Source of the DNA: DAORHV01 sp964513925 | GTDB taxonomy: Bacteria > Patescibacteriota > Gracilibacteria > Peribacterales > Peribacteraceae | DNA: 42,355 bases | Reading direction: 5' to 3' | Assembly (NCBI GenBank): GCA_964513925.1 | Contig: CAZENR010000012.1 | Location: forward strand, 1-42,355 | Shown here: positions 8,080-15,077 of the stretch, piece after piece | How the letters are laid out: the number at the start of each line of letters is the position of its first letter | How positions within the stretch are numbered: the first letter of the stretch is position 1 | Translations under genes and position numbers: made by a program | The notes under the pieces: model-generated | Told to the model about the DNA's origin: nothing | Seen by the model: the letters and a program-made list of their open reading frames with translations, nothing else | Databases searched by the model: none

Positions 8080-8742
8080 ATGCACATATTACTTATCGAA
8101 GATCAGGAAAAGCTGGCTGACAACATGCGCCAATTCCTGGAGTTGGATGGGTACGCAGTAACCGTTGTCCACAATGGCAAAGCAGGTTTCGAGTTCGCTA
8201 TGACAAGCCCGGCCGATTTGCTGGTGCTGGATATCAACTTGCCGGGCATGGACGGGTATTCCATTTGCGCTCATCTGCGTAACGCAGGCAAGAACATGCC
8301 TATTCTCATGCTTACAGCCCGCACCAAGCAGCAGGAAGTCATTCATGGACTGGATGCGGGTGCGGACGATTATCTGACCAAGCCGTTCAACATGGATGAA
8401 CTGCTGGCGCGCATACGAGCGCTACTGCGCCGCAATACCGGAGAGCGCAGTCCCCAGTTGTCTGTCGACGATGTCATGATGGACACCAATTCGCGCCAGG
8501 TACGCAAAGGCGAGCATATGGTCAGCCTGTCTCCCAAGGAATACGCATTGCTGGAGTTTTTACTTCGTCGTAAAGGAACCGCATTGGACCGACCCACCAT
8601 CATCGACCATGTGTGGGGCGGTCGCGACGAGCTCTTATTCTCTCAAACGGTCGATGTGCACGTGGCATACTTGCGCCGGAAGCTGGGCAAGAACATCATT
8701 CAAACGGTTCCGGGAAAGGGGTACATGGTTCCCGCCGCTTAA
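8080..8742 (+). CDS. OmpR-family two-component response regulator
   Basis: This 220-residue protein has an N-terminal receiver domain with the acidic pair E7/D8, phospho-acceptor D51 (LLVLDINLPGMDG), switch residue T79 and K101 (DYLTKPF). After a linker comes a winged-helix DNA-binding domain: LSPKEYALLEFLLRR, the recognition helix near TVDVHVAYLRRKL, and the closing hairpin TVPGKGYMV. The histidine kinase starts 3 nt after its stop, so the pair is an operon. The ATG at 8080 opens with the canonical MHILLIED. A GTG at 8059 is in frame but would lie upstream of the predicted -10 box. The likely targets are its own promoter and that of the Met-rich protein. Confidence 0.93.
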   Translation: MHILLIEDQEKLADNMRQFLELDGYAVTVVHNGKAGFEFAMTSPADLLVLDINLPGMDGYSICAHLRNAGKNMPILMLTARTKQQEVIHGLDAGADDYLTKPFNMDELLARIRALLRRNTGERSPQLSVDDVMMDTNSRQVRKGEHMVSLSPKEYALLEFLLRRKGTALDRPTIIDHVWGGRDELLFSQTVDVHVAYLRRKLGKNIIQTVPGKGYMVPAA

Positions 8743-8745
8743 CGC

Positions 8746-9939
8746 ATGTTCCGCCGTATCAGCAACACCATCGCGCTGCGATTCACTGCATTCGTATTCG
8801 TGTTGTTGCTCATCAACGGCGCGCTGTTTTTGCTGGCGGACCTTGGTAATGCGCGCCGAGAAATGCACATGCGTTTGCAGCGCAACGCGCATGCAATCTT
8901 GGAATTTGCCCGCTTCGGCAGCATGGACTTTCCGCATTTTCTGCCTCCACCGGTAAGAGAACGTGTACGCATCGTCGATGCATCGGGGAATACGCTGTAT
9001 TCCGGAGGCGTGTTCGCGGAAGTGCCGGTGTCATTGGAACAGGGCATCTCCGAAACAGTCATTCAGGGCGATCGGTACAGCGTTCTCACCATCCCCATTC
9101 TCTCGGATGACAGTGTAGAGAGCTTTTTGCAGGTAGCGGAGGTGCAACGTCTACCTGTTGCAGGCCTGCCCTTCCGCATTGCCTTGTACTTGCTCGTGAG
9201 CGTGGGTATTTCGGCTGTAACTTTCGCAGTTGGGCAATACTTTGCACGCACCAGCTTGCGTCCGGCCGAAGATGCCATGCAGCGACTGGAACAGTTCACT
9301 CAAGATGCCAGCCACGAGCTGCGCACTCCGCTTGCCTCGCTCAACTCATCGCTGGATTTAGCGTTGCGCACGAAGAATTACGAGAAGGGGATTTTGTCTG
9401 CAAAAGAAGATTTGCAGGAGGTATCCAGCCTTGTTGAACGTTTATTGGAATTGGCCAGATTAGACCGCCTTGTTCTTTCACCGTCGCTTGTTGACGCATC
9501 TGAACTGATGGCGTCGATTGTGGATCGCCACCGCGAAGCCGCTATGAAGCGGTCCGTCACCATTGCCTTGCATGCGGCGCCCGATGTACGAGTGCATGCA
9601 GACGCCGCACTCTTGCGTCAGCTGGTTAGCAATTTGCTCACGAATGCGATGAAATTCAGCAAATCGGAAGGTGGAACAGTCGATGTGACGCTTTCAGGCG
9701 AGAGGCTGGTGATCAGTGACAATGGGATTGGCATAGCCTCCGAGCACCTTGCGCATATTTTCGACCGCTTTTACCAGGCGGATACGTCGCGTTCCGAGGA
9801 TGGATACGGACTTGGCTTGGCATTGGTAAAGCGAATTGCAGACTTACACCAATGGACGGTGCATGCCGACAGCACTTACGGAAAAGGATCGGTCTTTACG
9901 GTGAATTTCGTGGCCCAGCATAAGCGCCGCGCATCTTAA
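8746..9939 (+). CDS. Sensor histidine kinase
   Basis: This 397-residue membrane kinase has TM1 at about 11-31, an extracytoplasmic sensor of ~110 residues and TM2 at about 143-164. A short membrane-proximal linker follows, then the dimerisation/phosphotransfer helix with H190 (DASHELRTPL). The catalytic domain shows the N box (N296, N300; NLLTNAMKFS), the G1 box D325-NGIGIA, the F box (IFDRFYQAD) and the G2 box YGLGLALV. All kinase motifs are intact. The sensor domain has no recognised fold, and no obvious metal-ligand cluster is seen in it. The stop codon lies inside the operator for the next gene. Together with the regulator it most likely controls the exported Met-rich protein downstream. 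Confidence 0.92.
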   Translation: MFRRISNTIALRFTAFVFVLLLINGALFLLADLGNARREMHMRLQRNAHAILEFARFGSMDFPHFLPPPVRERVRIVDASGNTLYSGGVFAEVPVSLEQGISETVIQGDRYSVLTIPILSDDSVESFLQVAEVQRLPVAGLPFRIALYLLVSVGISAVTFAVGQYFARTSLRPAEDAMQRLEQFTQDASHELRTPLASLNSSLDLALRTKNYEKGILSAKEDLQEVSSLVERLLELARLDRLVLSPSLVDASELMASIVDRHREAAMKRSVTIALHAAPDVRVHADAALLRQLVSNLLTNAMKFSKSEGGTVDVTLSGERLVISDNGIGIASEHLAHIFDRFYQADTSRSEDGYGLGLALVKRIADLHQWTVHADSTYGKGSVFTVNFVAQHKRRAS

Positions 9940-9951
9940 TCTTGCCTTAAC
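9934..9951. promoter_or_regulatory. Direct-repeat operator upstream of the Met-rich protein gene
   Basis: TCTTAAT (9934-9940) and CCTTAAC (9945-9951) form a direct repeat with an 11-nt period, nearly identical to the site upstream of the response regulator at 8036-8053. It overlaps the stop codon of the kinase gene and lies ~60 nt before the ATG at 10013. A possible -10 box is TACTGT at 9963-9968, which is weak. I infer that the phosphorylated OmpR-type regulator binds both sites. Confidence 0.48.
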
Positions 9952-10012
9952 ACACCCTCCGTTACTGTGTGCGCATCGGGTTATTTCGCCCGTTTCTTTA
10001 CCCCTCATTTCT

Positions 10013-10531
10013 ATGAAGAAATTCGCAATTGGAGTCGTTGCAGGCGCATCGTCCTTGTTGCTTGCCGCACCGCTGGTCGTGCAGGTCGCAGGCGCAGCGT
10101 CCTCCTCTTCCATCGGCACCAAGATGATGCGCGAAGCGCCCACACAGGCGTGCATGCAGGCCATGCTGAAGGTCGAAGACGTTCGCTTGGCCGAATTCGA
10201 TGCCATGACGGCAAAACACAAACAGGCCATGCAACAGCATCGTGACTCGCTTGCCACTGTGGCGGCCATCGCCGACGACACCGCGCGCAAGGAGGCTTTG
10301 CAGGAGCTGCGCGAGACCATGCGCACATCCATGCAGACGACCCAGGAGAACATGTCCGATGCCATGAAGTCCGCCTTGGAGGCTGCCAAGACCGCATGCG
10401 GTAATTCCATGATGCTGAACATGGGTCCCGGTATGGGCGGCCCCGGCATGATGAAGGGCGGCATGAACAAGAACGGTCGCGGTATGATGCGCGGCAATTC
10501 CGGCGGTATGTTCGGCGGTTGGGGCAAGTAA
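10013..10531 (+). CDS. Secreted Met-rich helical protein, putative target of the adjacent two-component system
   Basis: This 172-residue protein has a Sec signal peptide (KK, hydrophobic core, cleavage near VAGA at residue 28). A mature helical region follows (about 40-130) with regularly spaced Met, Gln and charged residues and two cysteines (QAC, TAC) that could pair. The C-terminal tail is Gly/Met-rich: ten Met among the last 40 residues (GPGMGGPGMM, GRGMM). Met-rich exported proteins often bind Cu(I)/Ag(I), and helical exported proteins under two-component control include CpxP/Spy chaperones. Clear LTxxQ motifs are absent, so I do not call it Spy. The gene lies 73 nt after the kinase, behind an operator shared with the regulator gene, and ends at a terminator. 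Confidence 0.75.
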   Translation: MKKFAIGVVAGASSLLLAAPLVVQVAGAASSSSIGTKMMREAPTQACMQAMLKVEDVRLAEFDAMTAKHKQAMQQHRDSLATVAAIADDTARKEALQELRETMRTSMQTTQENMSDAMKSALEAAKTACGNSMMLNMGPGMGGPGMMKGGMNKNGRGMMRGNSGGMFGGWGK

Positions 10532-10590
10532 CAACGCTCTGACGTTTTTCACACAAGTACTCGAGAGTGACGAAGGGCAGGAAAAGGGCA

Positions 10591-10626
10591 AAGAAGCCTC
10601 GCGCAGATACGAGGCTTCTTTGTTGT
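10591..10626 (+). terminator. Intrinsic terminator between convergent genes
   Basis: An 11-bp perfect stem (10591-10601 with 10610-10620) has an 8-nt loop and is followed by a short T-rich run (TTTGTTG). It lies 60 nt after the Met-rich protein gene and 30 nt before the stop of the convergent His/Asp-rich gene, so it may work in both directions. Confidence 0.7.
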
Positions 10627-10650
10627 AGACGCTGACTTCAGTCCATGCGA

Positions 10651-10839
10651 TTACACTTCCGGCTTAGAGTCGTCTGCGTCAGTTGCAGATGTTTCTTTCA
10701 GCTTCGTTCCGGCATCGGCAGTTCCTTTTTGCACCGTAACGCGAGGAAGCATGCCGTGCACGGCTTCGGCGCCGACAGGATGCTGGTGGTCGGCGTCATC
10801 GTGATGATCGACGTGCTCATCTGGGCGGTCGGAGCTCAT
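10651..10839 (-). CDS. Small His/Asp-rich protein, putative metal binder
   Basis: This 62-residue hydrophilic protein has no signal peptide. The N-terminal 25 residues are packed with His and Asp (DEHVDHHDDADHQHP), a composition typical of metal-binding tails. The rest is charged and probably disordered (KLKETSATDADDSKPEV). I chose the ATG at 10839; an in-frame ATG at 10896 would add a hydrophobic stretch (FIYILCFGYILF) but would start upstream of the AT-rich promoter-like sequence at 10858-10886 (TATATT -10 box at 10858-10863). It sits opposite the Met-rich exported protein and shares its terminator, which suggests a metal-related role by context only. It could also be a spurious frame. Confidence 0.42.
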   Translation of the reverse strand: MSSDRPDEHVDHHDDADHQHPVGAEAVHGMLPRVTVQKGTADAGTKLKETSATDADDSKPEV

Positions 10840-11046
10840 AAAGCGGGAGGGGAATAGAATATATCCAAAGCATAAAATATATATGAATGGCAGCAACGGT
10901 CGGTCTGTCGGAAGTAGATGAAATCCTTTTTCTTTGGCTTACAGAAAACATAATTCTTGGCAATACGAAGCGCGATCATCTCACCAGGGGAATGTCGAAA
11001 GGCGTCCCCTTGGTTGCTATGTCATAGGCCGCACTGCTAGGTGCAA

Positions 11047-11763
11047 CTACTCTACGAGACACGTGGCAGAGCATCCGTCGCCGCTTGTTTTATTACTATC
11101 GTCACATTGCTCGGCACCAAGGATGGAGCCATCTCCACAAATTGCCGAACAAGCGTTTGGCTTACTGGTGTTGCAGGTAAAACCGTACTCCAACTTGCAG
11201 TACCTGCTGCATCCATCTCCAGTGTCGGTGTTACCGTCGTCGCAGGTTTCACTTATGGACACGACGCCATTGCCGCAGCGCTCGGTACAACGAGTGGGGT
11301 GGGCGTACAGATCGCAATCGAAACCTGTTTCCAGGGCACAGCTTGCACTGCAGCCATCGCCGCTAACCTTATTTCCATCGTCGCAAGTTTCGGATTCCAA
11401 AATAAGCCCATCGCCGCAGCCTGCCCGCTCGGGAATCTCGGTAGGCCAAACGGAGCGCGATTCTGGTGAATCTGGTGCGGCGCCCTTCTCGCGAATGCTG
11501 CGTAGACTTGGTCGAGGAGTGATCACTGGGGCAGTTTCTACACCCCTCTTCGCTGCTTTTGCTTTGTTGCGCACGCCGCGTCGCGTGGCACGAGTGCTTA
11601 TGGAAGATTCTTGGCTAGATTGCACTAGCGATATGTCGGAAGACATAGCCTGCGTTTGCATATTTGCATAAGCAATGGTGCCAAGCAGCAAGAATGCGAG
11701 AGTGCTTGCGGTTATGGAAAGGCAGCTGCGAGTGGCGTGTGTCGAAGGCAGGGCAGTTGGCAT
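11047..11763 (-). CDS. Secreted DUF4215 Cys-rich repeat protein
   Basis: This 238-residue protein has an N-terminal signal sequence (residues ~15-33, ending LLLGTIAYA), then a basic low-complexity linker (TRATRRGVRNKAKAAKR). Three DUF4215-type repeats follow at about 115-160, 162-204 and 208-238. Each repeat has the core CGDG/CGNG...E-x-CDDGN...GDGCS-x-x-C, and the last is cut short after SATCLVE. Such Cys-rich repeats occur in exported or surface proteins of several bacterial phyla, with disulfide-stabilised loops. It could be a client of the DsbA-like protein at 488-1558. The ATG at 11763 directly precedes the signal peptide. A TATAAT -10 box at 11783-11788 gives a leader of about 13 nt. 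The promoter region is strikingly AT-rich against this genome. Confidence 0.82.
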   Translation of the reverse strand: MPTALPSTHATRSCLSITASTLAFLLLGTIAYANMQTQAMSSDISLVQSSQESSISTRATRRGVRNKAKAAKRGVETAPVITPRPSLRSIREKGAAPDSPESRSVWPTEIPERAGCGDGLILESETCDDGNKVSGDGCSASCALETGFDCDLYAHPTRCTERCGNGVVSISETCDDGNTDTGDGCSRYCKLEYGFTCNTSKPNACSAICGDGSILGAEQCDDSNKTSGDGCSATCLVE

Positions 11764-11782
11764 GGTGTAATTTGTTTTATAT

Positions 11783-11811
11783 ATTATACAATAATTATTA
11801 AATATTACAAA
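11783..11811 (-). promoter_or_regulatory. Promoter of the DUF4215 protein gene
   Basis: On the minus strand, TTTGTA (11811-11806), a 17-nt spacer and a consensus TATAAT (11788-11783) lie just upstream of the ATG at 11763. The surrounding 60 nt are almost pure A/T, unlike the flanking sequence, and this favours strand opening. The predicted start site is about 12 nt before the ATG. Confidence 0.65.
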
Positions 11812-11865
11812 GTTCGGAGAAAGAGCCCGCCAGAGAGAACCCGAAGGGTTCGCTTTCGCGAGAGT

Positions 11866-11940
11866 TGGCAGCCCCACGGGGAATCGAACCCCGATTTGCT
11901 GGATGAGAACCAACTGTCCTAGCCGTTAGACGATGGGGCC
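11866..11940 (-). tRNA. tRNA-Glu (anticodon CTC)
   Basis: The minus strand folds into a full cloverleaf. The acceptor stem is GGCCCCA with TGGGGCT, the D stem GTCT/GGAC, the anticodon stem GTTGG/CCAGC with loop TTCTCAT (anticodon CTC), and the T arm CGGGG-TTCGATT-CCCCG. The discriminator base is G and the 3' CCA is encoded in the DNA (11866-11868). GC-rich hairpins follow downstream (GAACCC-GAA-GGGTTC at 11837-11851), without a strong T run. Confidence 0.95.
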
Positions 11941-12018
11941 GTGCAAAGAATGATCAGGCGCCAAAGTCTGGCGCAGGGCGCAGTATAGGCGAATGCGGGC
12001 TGCGTGCAAGCGCGAAGG

Positions 12019-12732
12019 CTATTGCTCGTCTCCATATACTGCTTCACCTTCGTCTGAAGGAAGAGAGGCTTCGTCGGGCGTGCTGAGCGCAAGACTCAGC
12101 ATGGTGCGGCGCGATTGTGCTAGCTGCAGCGGCGCAACTCGGTGTATGTGCTGGTCGCTGCGGTGAAGGAGGTATGCGTCTCCGGCTTGCATGTGATGTT
12201 CGTAGCGTTGCCTCTTCTGTTCCAGTAAAGCCGGGTCATCGGATTCGGGTACGCATTCCAGGTGACCACCTTTCTCGTATTTGCCAGGCAACTCCAAAGC
12301 CAGGCCGAATGTGTATCGAAACGGGTCTTTGTGGCCGCCGTGCGTGTCGCCCACTTTTTCCAAATGCAGCAGTACCGCTGCTTCATTGTAATTGCCGTAC
12401 GGCACAAGTTCCGTTCCAGCCAGTCCGCTGAGAAATTGCAGCAACTCTGGCGATTCAAGTAAGCCGGGAATCAGTCTGCCCAAGGCCGACAGAGTGGTTT
12501 GGTTTACCATGCGTAGCTTCCTCGGCGTCCCGTGCAGGTACAAGTCTCTGCGCGAGCCGTGGGCCAACAGCTCGCGTGCTTCCTTACGGAATTGTGCCAC
12601 TCCTTCTGCCGTCAGGAATCCTGGTAACTCTGTCAGCACGCCGTGACGAGGCGGTACCTGAGCCAGGCGCGCGCCTTTCTCGGCGGAGAGGGGCAAATAG
12701 CGCGGGTGGATGAGTCCCTTGGCCAGCGGCAT
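12019..12732 (-). CDS. 2OG-Fe(II) dioxygenase, BesD/HalD-like family
   Basis: This 237-residue protein has a jelly-roll dioxygenase signature. H134-K-D136 (GGHKDPFRYTF) is the facial pair, followed by LALELPGKYEKGGHLE, then GDAYLLHRSDQHIHRVAPL with the distal histidine (H197), and RRTMLSLAL with the arginine for 2-oxoglutarate. The GG-H/L-E...HRVAPL pattern resembles the BesD/HalD family of amino-acid halogenases. Here the Asp iron ligand is kept, so hydroxylation rather than halogenation is predicted. The N-terminus (LPGFLTAEGVAQFRKEA) matches the usual helix before the core. A TAGAAT -10 box lies 9 nt before the ATG at 12732, so the mRNA is probably leaderless. The substrate is unknown. Confidence 0.65.
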   Translation of the reverse strand: MPLAKGLIHPRYLPLSAEKGARLAQVPPRHGVLTELPGFLTAEGVAQFRKEARELLAHGSRRDLYLHGTPRKLRMVNQTTLSALGRLIPGLLESPELLQFLSGLAGTELVPYGNYNEAAVLLHLEKVGDTHGGHKDPFRYTFGLALELPGKYEKGGHLECVPESDDPALLEQKRQRYEHHMQAGDAYLLHRSDQHIHRVAPLQLAQSRRTMLSLALSTPDEASLPSDEGEAVYGDEQ

Positions 12733-12824
12733 AAGGAAAGAATTCTATACCCACGTTGCTTGCGAAGCACTTGTCACAGATGCCGTAGCCCAGCCCCGCC
12801 ACCTTTGCTACACTGCGCCACCGT

Positions 12825-13358
12825 ATGCCAACCAACACTTCTCAGCGTCTTCCAGACGCCATGCCCGATGTAGAACAGCCCACGTTGCTCGTGGTCTGCG
12901 ATACACACCACTGTAAGTTTATCGATGTCGGTAACCACACCTTGCTGGTGGGGGACACCGTAGAATCCAAGGAGCACGAGAGCCGCGAGCGTCCCGGTAT
13001 CGGCTACAGCCCGGCCGGCATGATCGGCGGCGTGTCCGAGGACACGAAGATCGAAGGTAATCGCCTGCGCGAGTTTGCAAACGATGTCGCACTGCACATT
13101 GCCCACGTTGCACAGCGCCAGAGCATTGAGCAGGTGTATGTTTCCGCTCCCGGCAAATTCCTAAGCATCCTGAAGGATCACTTCAGCAAGCCGGTTGCCA
13201 AGATGGTCGCAAAAACCATCGATGGCAACTTCGTGAAAGAGGCCCCGCGCGATGTGCTGCTCCGTTTCCGCCCCGACCTGGAGAAGGCGCGGCAGAAATT
13301 GCGCGATGAAGAAAACTACAGTGCCAAGAACAAGCCGCCAAAGAAGTCTAAGAAATAG
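12825..13358 (+). CDS. Host-attachment (PF10116) / baeRF-type protein
   Basis: This 177-residue protein begins after a short tail with TLLVVCDTHHCKFIDVG, the first strand-turn-strand of the Host_attach/baeRF family (related to archaeal/eukaryotic release-factor domain 2). It continues with a central RLREFANDVALHI helix, YVSAPGKFLSILKDHF and FVKEAPRDVLLRF, where a family-typical 'K-x2-P/D' end is seen. Family members have been linked to attachment and to ribosome-associated roles; the real function is unclear. A TACACT -10 box ends 10 nt before the ATG, giving a nearly leaderless mRNA. A strong terminator follows. It is divergent from the dioxygenase gene with a 92-nt gap. Confidence 0.68.
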   Translation: MPTNTSQRLPDAMPDVEQPTLLVVCDTHHCKFIDVGNHTLLVGDTVESKEHESRERPGIGYSPAGMIGGVSEDTKIEGNRLREFANDVALHIAHVAQRQSIEQVYVSAPGKFLSILKDHFSKPVAKMVAKTIDGNFVKEAPRDVLLRFRPDLEKARQKLRDEENYSAKNKPPKKSKK

Positions 13359-13378
13359 CTCGCAATCAGCGAATACTA

Positions 13379-13401
13379 AGCGGCCTTCGGGCCGCTTTTT
13401 T
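13379..13401 (+). terminator. Intrinsic terminator
   Basis: AGCGGCC and GGCCGCT pair around a short loop (13379-13396) and are followed by a run of T to 13401. It closes the host-attachment-type gene. Confidence 0.85.
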
Positions 13402-13454
13402 GTGCATGCGGGTACCAAGTTGCATGTTTGGGGCAATGGGCGGAGAATGTGTGC

Positions 13455-14198
13455 ATGAATCGCGAAGAGCTGAAAAAAGCACTGGAAGATCACAAGCAGT
13501 CCGAGCCGCACGGCAGCAAGCTGGGCGAGTACATTCACGACATCGTGTATGGGGCAAATGACGGCATCATTACCACGTTTGCAGTGGTGTCCGGTGTGGC
13601 CGGGGCACATTTATCGCCGACAGTTGTTATCATATTGGGATATGCCAACGTTTTGGCAGATGGCCTTTCCATGGGCCTTGGGAATTATCTGTCGATCAAG
13701 TCCAAAGAAGATAACTACAATCGCTTACTGAAAGAAGAGCTGAAAGAGATCGATGAAATTCCGCACATTGAACGCGAGGAAATACGTGAAATATATGAAG
13801 CAAAAGGCTTCGCCGGTCCCGAGCTGGATTTGGTTGTTGAGCGTATTACCAGCAACCGTAAGGTTTGGGCCGATACGATGATGCGCGAAGAGCATGGTCT
13901 AAGCCCTGAGGATGTCGAATTCCCGGCATTGCACGGCTTCATGACGTTCATTTCCTTCTTGATTTTTGGAAGCATTCCAATCACTCCCTACGTACTTCCG
14001 ATCGACGATGCATCCAGGTTTCCGGCAGCCGTGGTTGCCACGGGCATTGCGCTGTTGGTTGTTGGATTCTTTCGGAGTTGGGTAACACGAGAGCGCATGT
14101 ATAAGGGCCCGTTGGAGATTTTGGTCATCGGCATGACGTGTGCTGCTGCTTCGTATGCAGTGGGGATGTTCCTGAGGAATTTGGGTTTGAATGCATAG
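13455..14198 (+). CDS. VIT1/CCC1-family iron/manganese transporter
   Basis: This 247-residue protein has the VIT1/CCC1 layout. TM1 starts with the signature YIHDIVYGANDGIITTFAVVSG and TM2 with GYANVLADGLSMGLGNYLS. A long acidic cytoplasmic helical hairpin follows (LLKEELKEIDEIPHIEREE...), rich in Glu as in the metal-binding domain of plant VIT1. Three more TM segments complete it (FMTFISFLIFGSIPI, AVVATGIALLVVGFF, LVIGMTCAAASYAVGMFL). By family it moves Fe(II) or Mn(II) out of the cytoplasm with proton exchange. The ATG at 13455 is preferred; the TTG at 13428 is also in frame. It is convergent with the nuclease gene, with a 52-nt gap. Confidence 0.88.
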   Translation: MNREELKKALEDHKQSEPHGSKLGEYIHDIVYGANDGIITTFAVVSGVAGAHLSPTVVIILGYANVLADGLSMGLGNYLSIKSKEDNYNRLLKEELKEIDEIPHIEREEIREIYEAKGFAGPELDLVVERITSNRKVWADTMMREEHGLSPEDVEFPALHGFMTFISFLIFGSIPITPYVLPIDDASRFPAAVVATGIALLVVGFFRSWVTRERMYKGPLEILVIGMTCAAASYAVGMFLRNLGLNA

Positions 14199-14250
14199 AT
14201 AACTTCTTCCGCTTACTCCAAAAAAGTGGAGAAGGAAAAGCCTGACAGAC

Positions 14251-15051
14251 TCAAGCAATTTTTACGGGGCAAATTTCCCTGTATGGACAACTTCGGCATT
14301 TTTCGGTGGTCGGCGTACCCCTGTACGGCGCTCTTTCCATATCCTCTGCCAGCATGGCAATGGTTTTTTGCGCATCGGATATTTGTGATGCATTACGTGT
14401 GGTGATGACTTCCACCAATTCCTCTTCCCCCAAGAACAAGAGGCGAAGATCGGCAACTGGGGCGTTCCACATACGCGCTGCCGCTGCGGCGTATATGGAC
14501 AGCTGCAAGTCGGCATCCGCTTCTTGCTGATTGCGCGGCATGCCCGACTTGAAATCGATAATCCGCAACCCTTCCGATCCATGTTCCACACGGTCGAACC
14601 GTCCTGCAATGCTGATGGTGCCGCTGCCACCTCGTGAGGGGATATCCAATGTGAATCCCTTCTCGCATGCGGCAATCGTTCTGGGCACCTGCTGCCACCA
14701 GCGGAAGAAGTGTTCCAGTGCCCGCTCGCCGCGCATGAGTGCTGCATCCTGTTCCGCGCGCGAGCCGTATCCCTGTGCTATGAAGCTTTGGCGCCAGAAC
14801 ATTTTGAGCGTGTGCAGATCGGGTTTCGGGGCCGGGCCATGGTGGTCATCGGTAAACAGCGCAATTTGGCCAGCGTGCGCTCTGGGTGCCAGACTTTGCT
14901 CCAATTCTCCCCACTTCTTGAGTGCCAAATGTATGCTGCTGCCAAAACTTTCACCTGTCGTCAGCGGACGAGATACTTTTTTAATGAATGCAAACTCGTA
15001 CTGCTTGGGGCAGCGGCGGAAGCACTGCAGCTGGGAGTAGGAGAGCGCCAC
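14251..15051 (-). CDS. RecB/Cas4-like PD-(D/E)XK nuclease with Fe-S cluster
   Basis: This 266-residue protein starts LSYSQLQCFRRCPKQYEF, typical of the RecB/AddB-type domain. The nuclease core shows H41 (GSSIHLAL), D153 (AGRFDRVE), D166-x-K168 (IIDFKSG) and the QLSIYA motif. Four cysteines, C14 (or C10) plus C252, C255 and C261 (CRSCPYREIC), fit a 4Fe-4S cluster that clamps the domain ends, as in AddB and Cas4. It is a stand-alone nuclease with no helicase attached and no CRISPR array nearby, so a DNA repair role is more likely than spacer acquisition. It starts 26 nt after the end of the unknown four-gene cluster and may be transcribed with it. Confidence 0.85.
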   Translation of the reverse strand: MALSYSQLQCFRRCPKQYEFAFIKKVSRPLTTGESFGSSIHLALKKWGELEQSLAPRAHAGQIALFTDDHHGPAPKPDLHTLKMFWRQSFIAQGYGSRAEQDAALMRGERALEHFFRWWQQVPRTIAACEKGFTLDIPSRGGSGTISIAGRFDRVEHGSEGLRIIDFKSGMPRNQQEADADLQLSIYAAAAARMWNAPVADLRLLFLGEEELVEVITTRNASQISDAQKTIAMLAEDMERAPYRGTPTTEKCRSCPYREICPVKIA

Positions 15052-15077
15052 GCCGATAGTGTATCAGCGTTTGCTCC

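Noticed and set aside
10934..11671. Long plus-strand frame across the DUF4215 gene
   Set aside because: The minus strand encodes three clear DUF4215 repeats with a signal peptide and promoter, so the plus frame is an antisense shadow.
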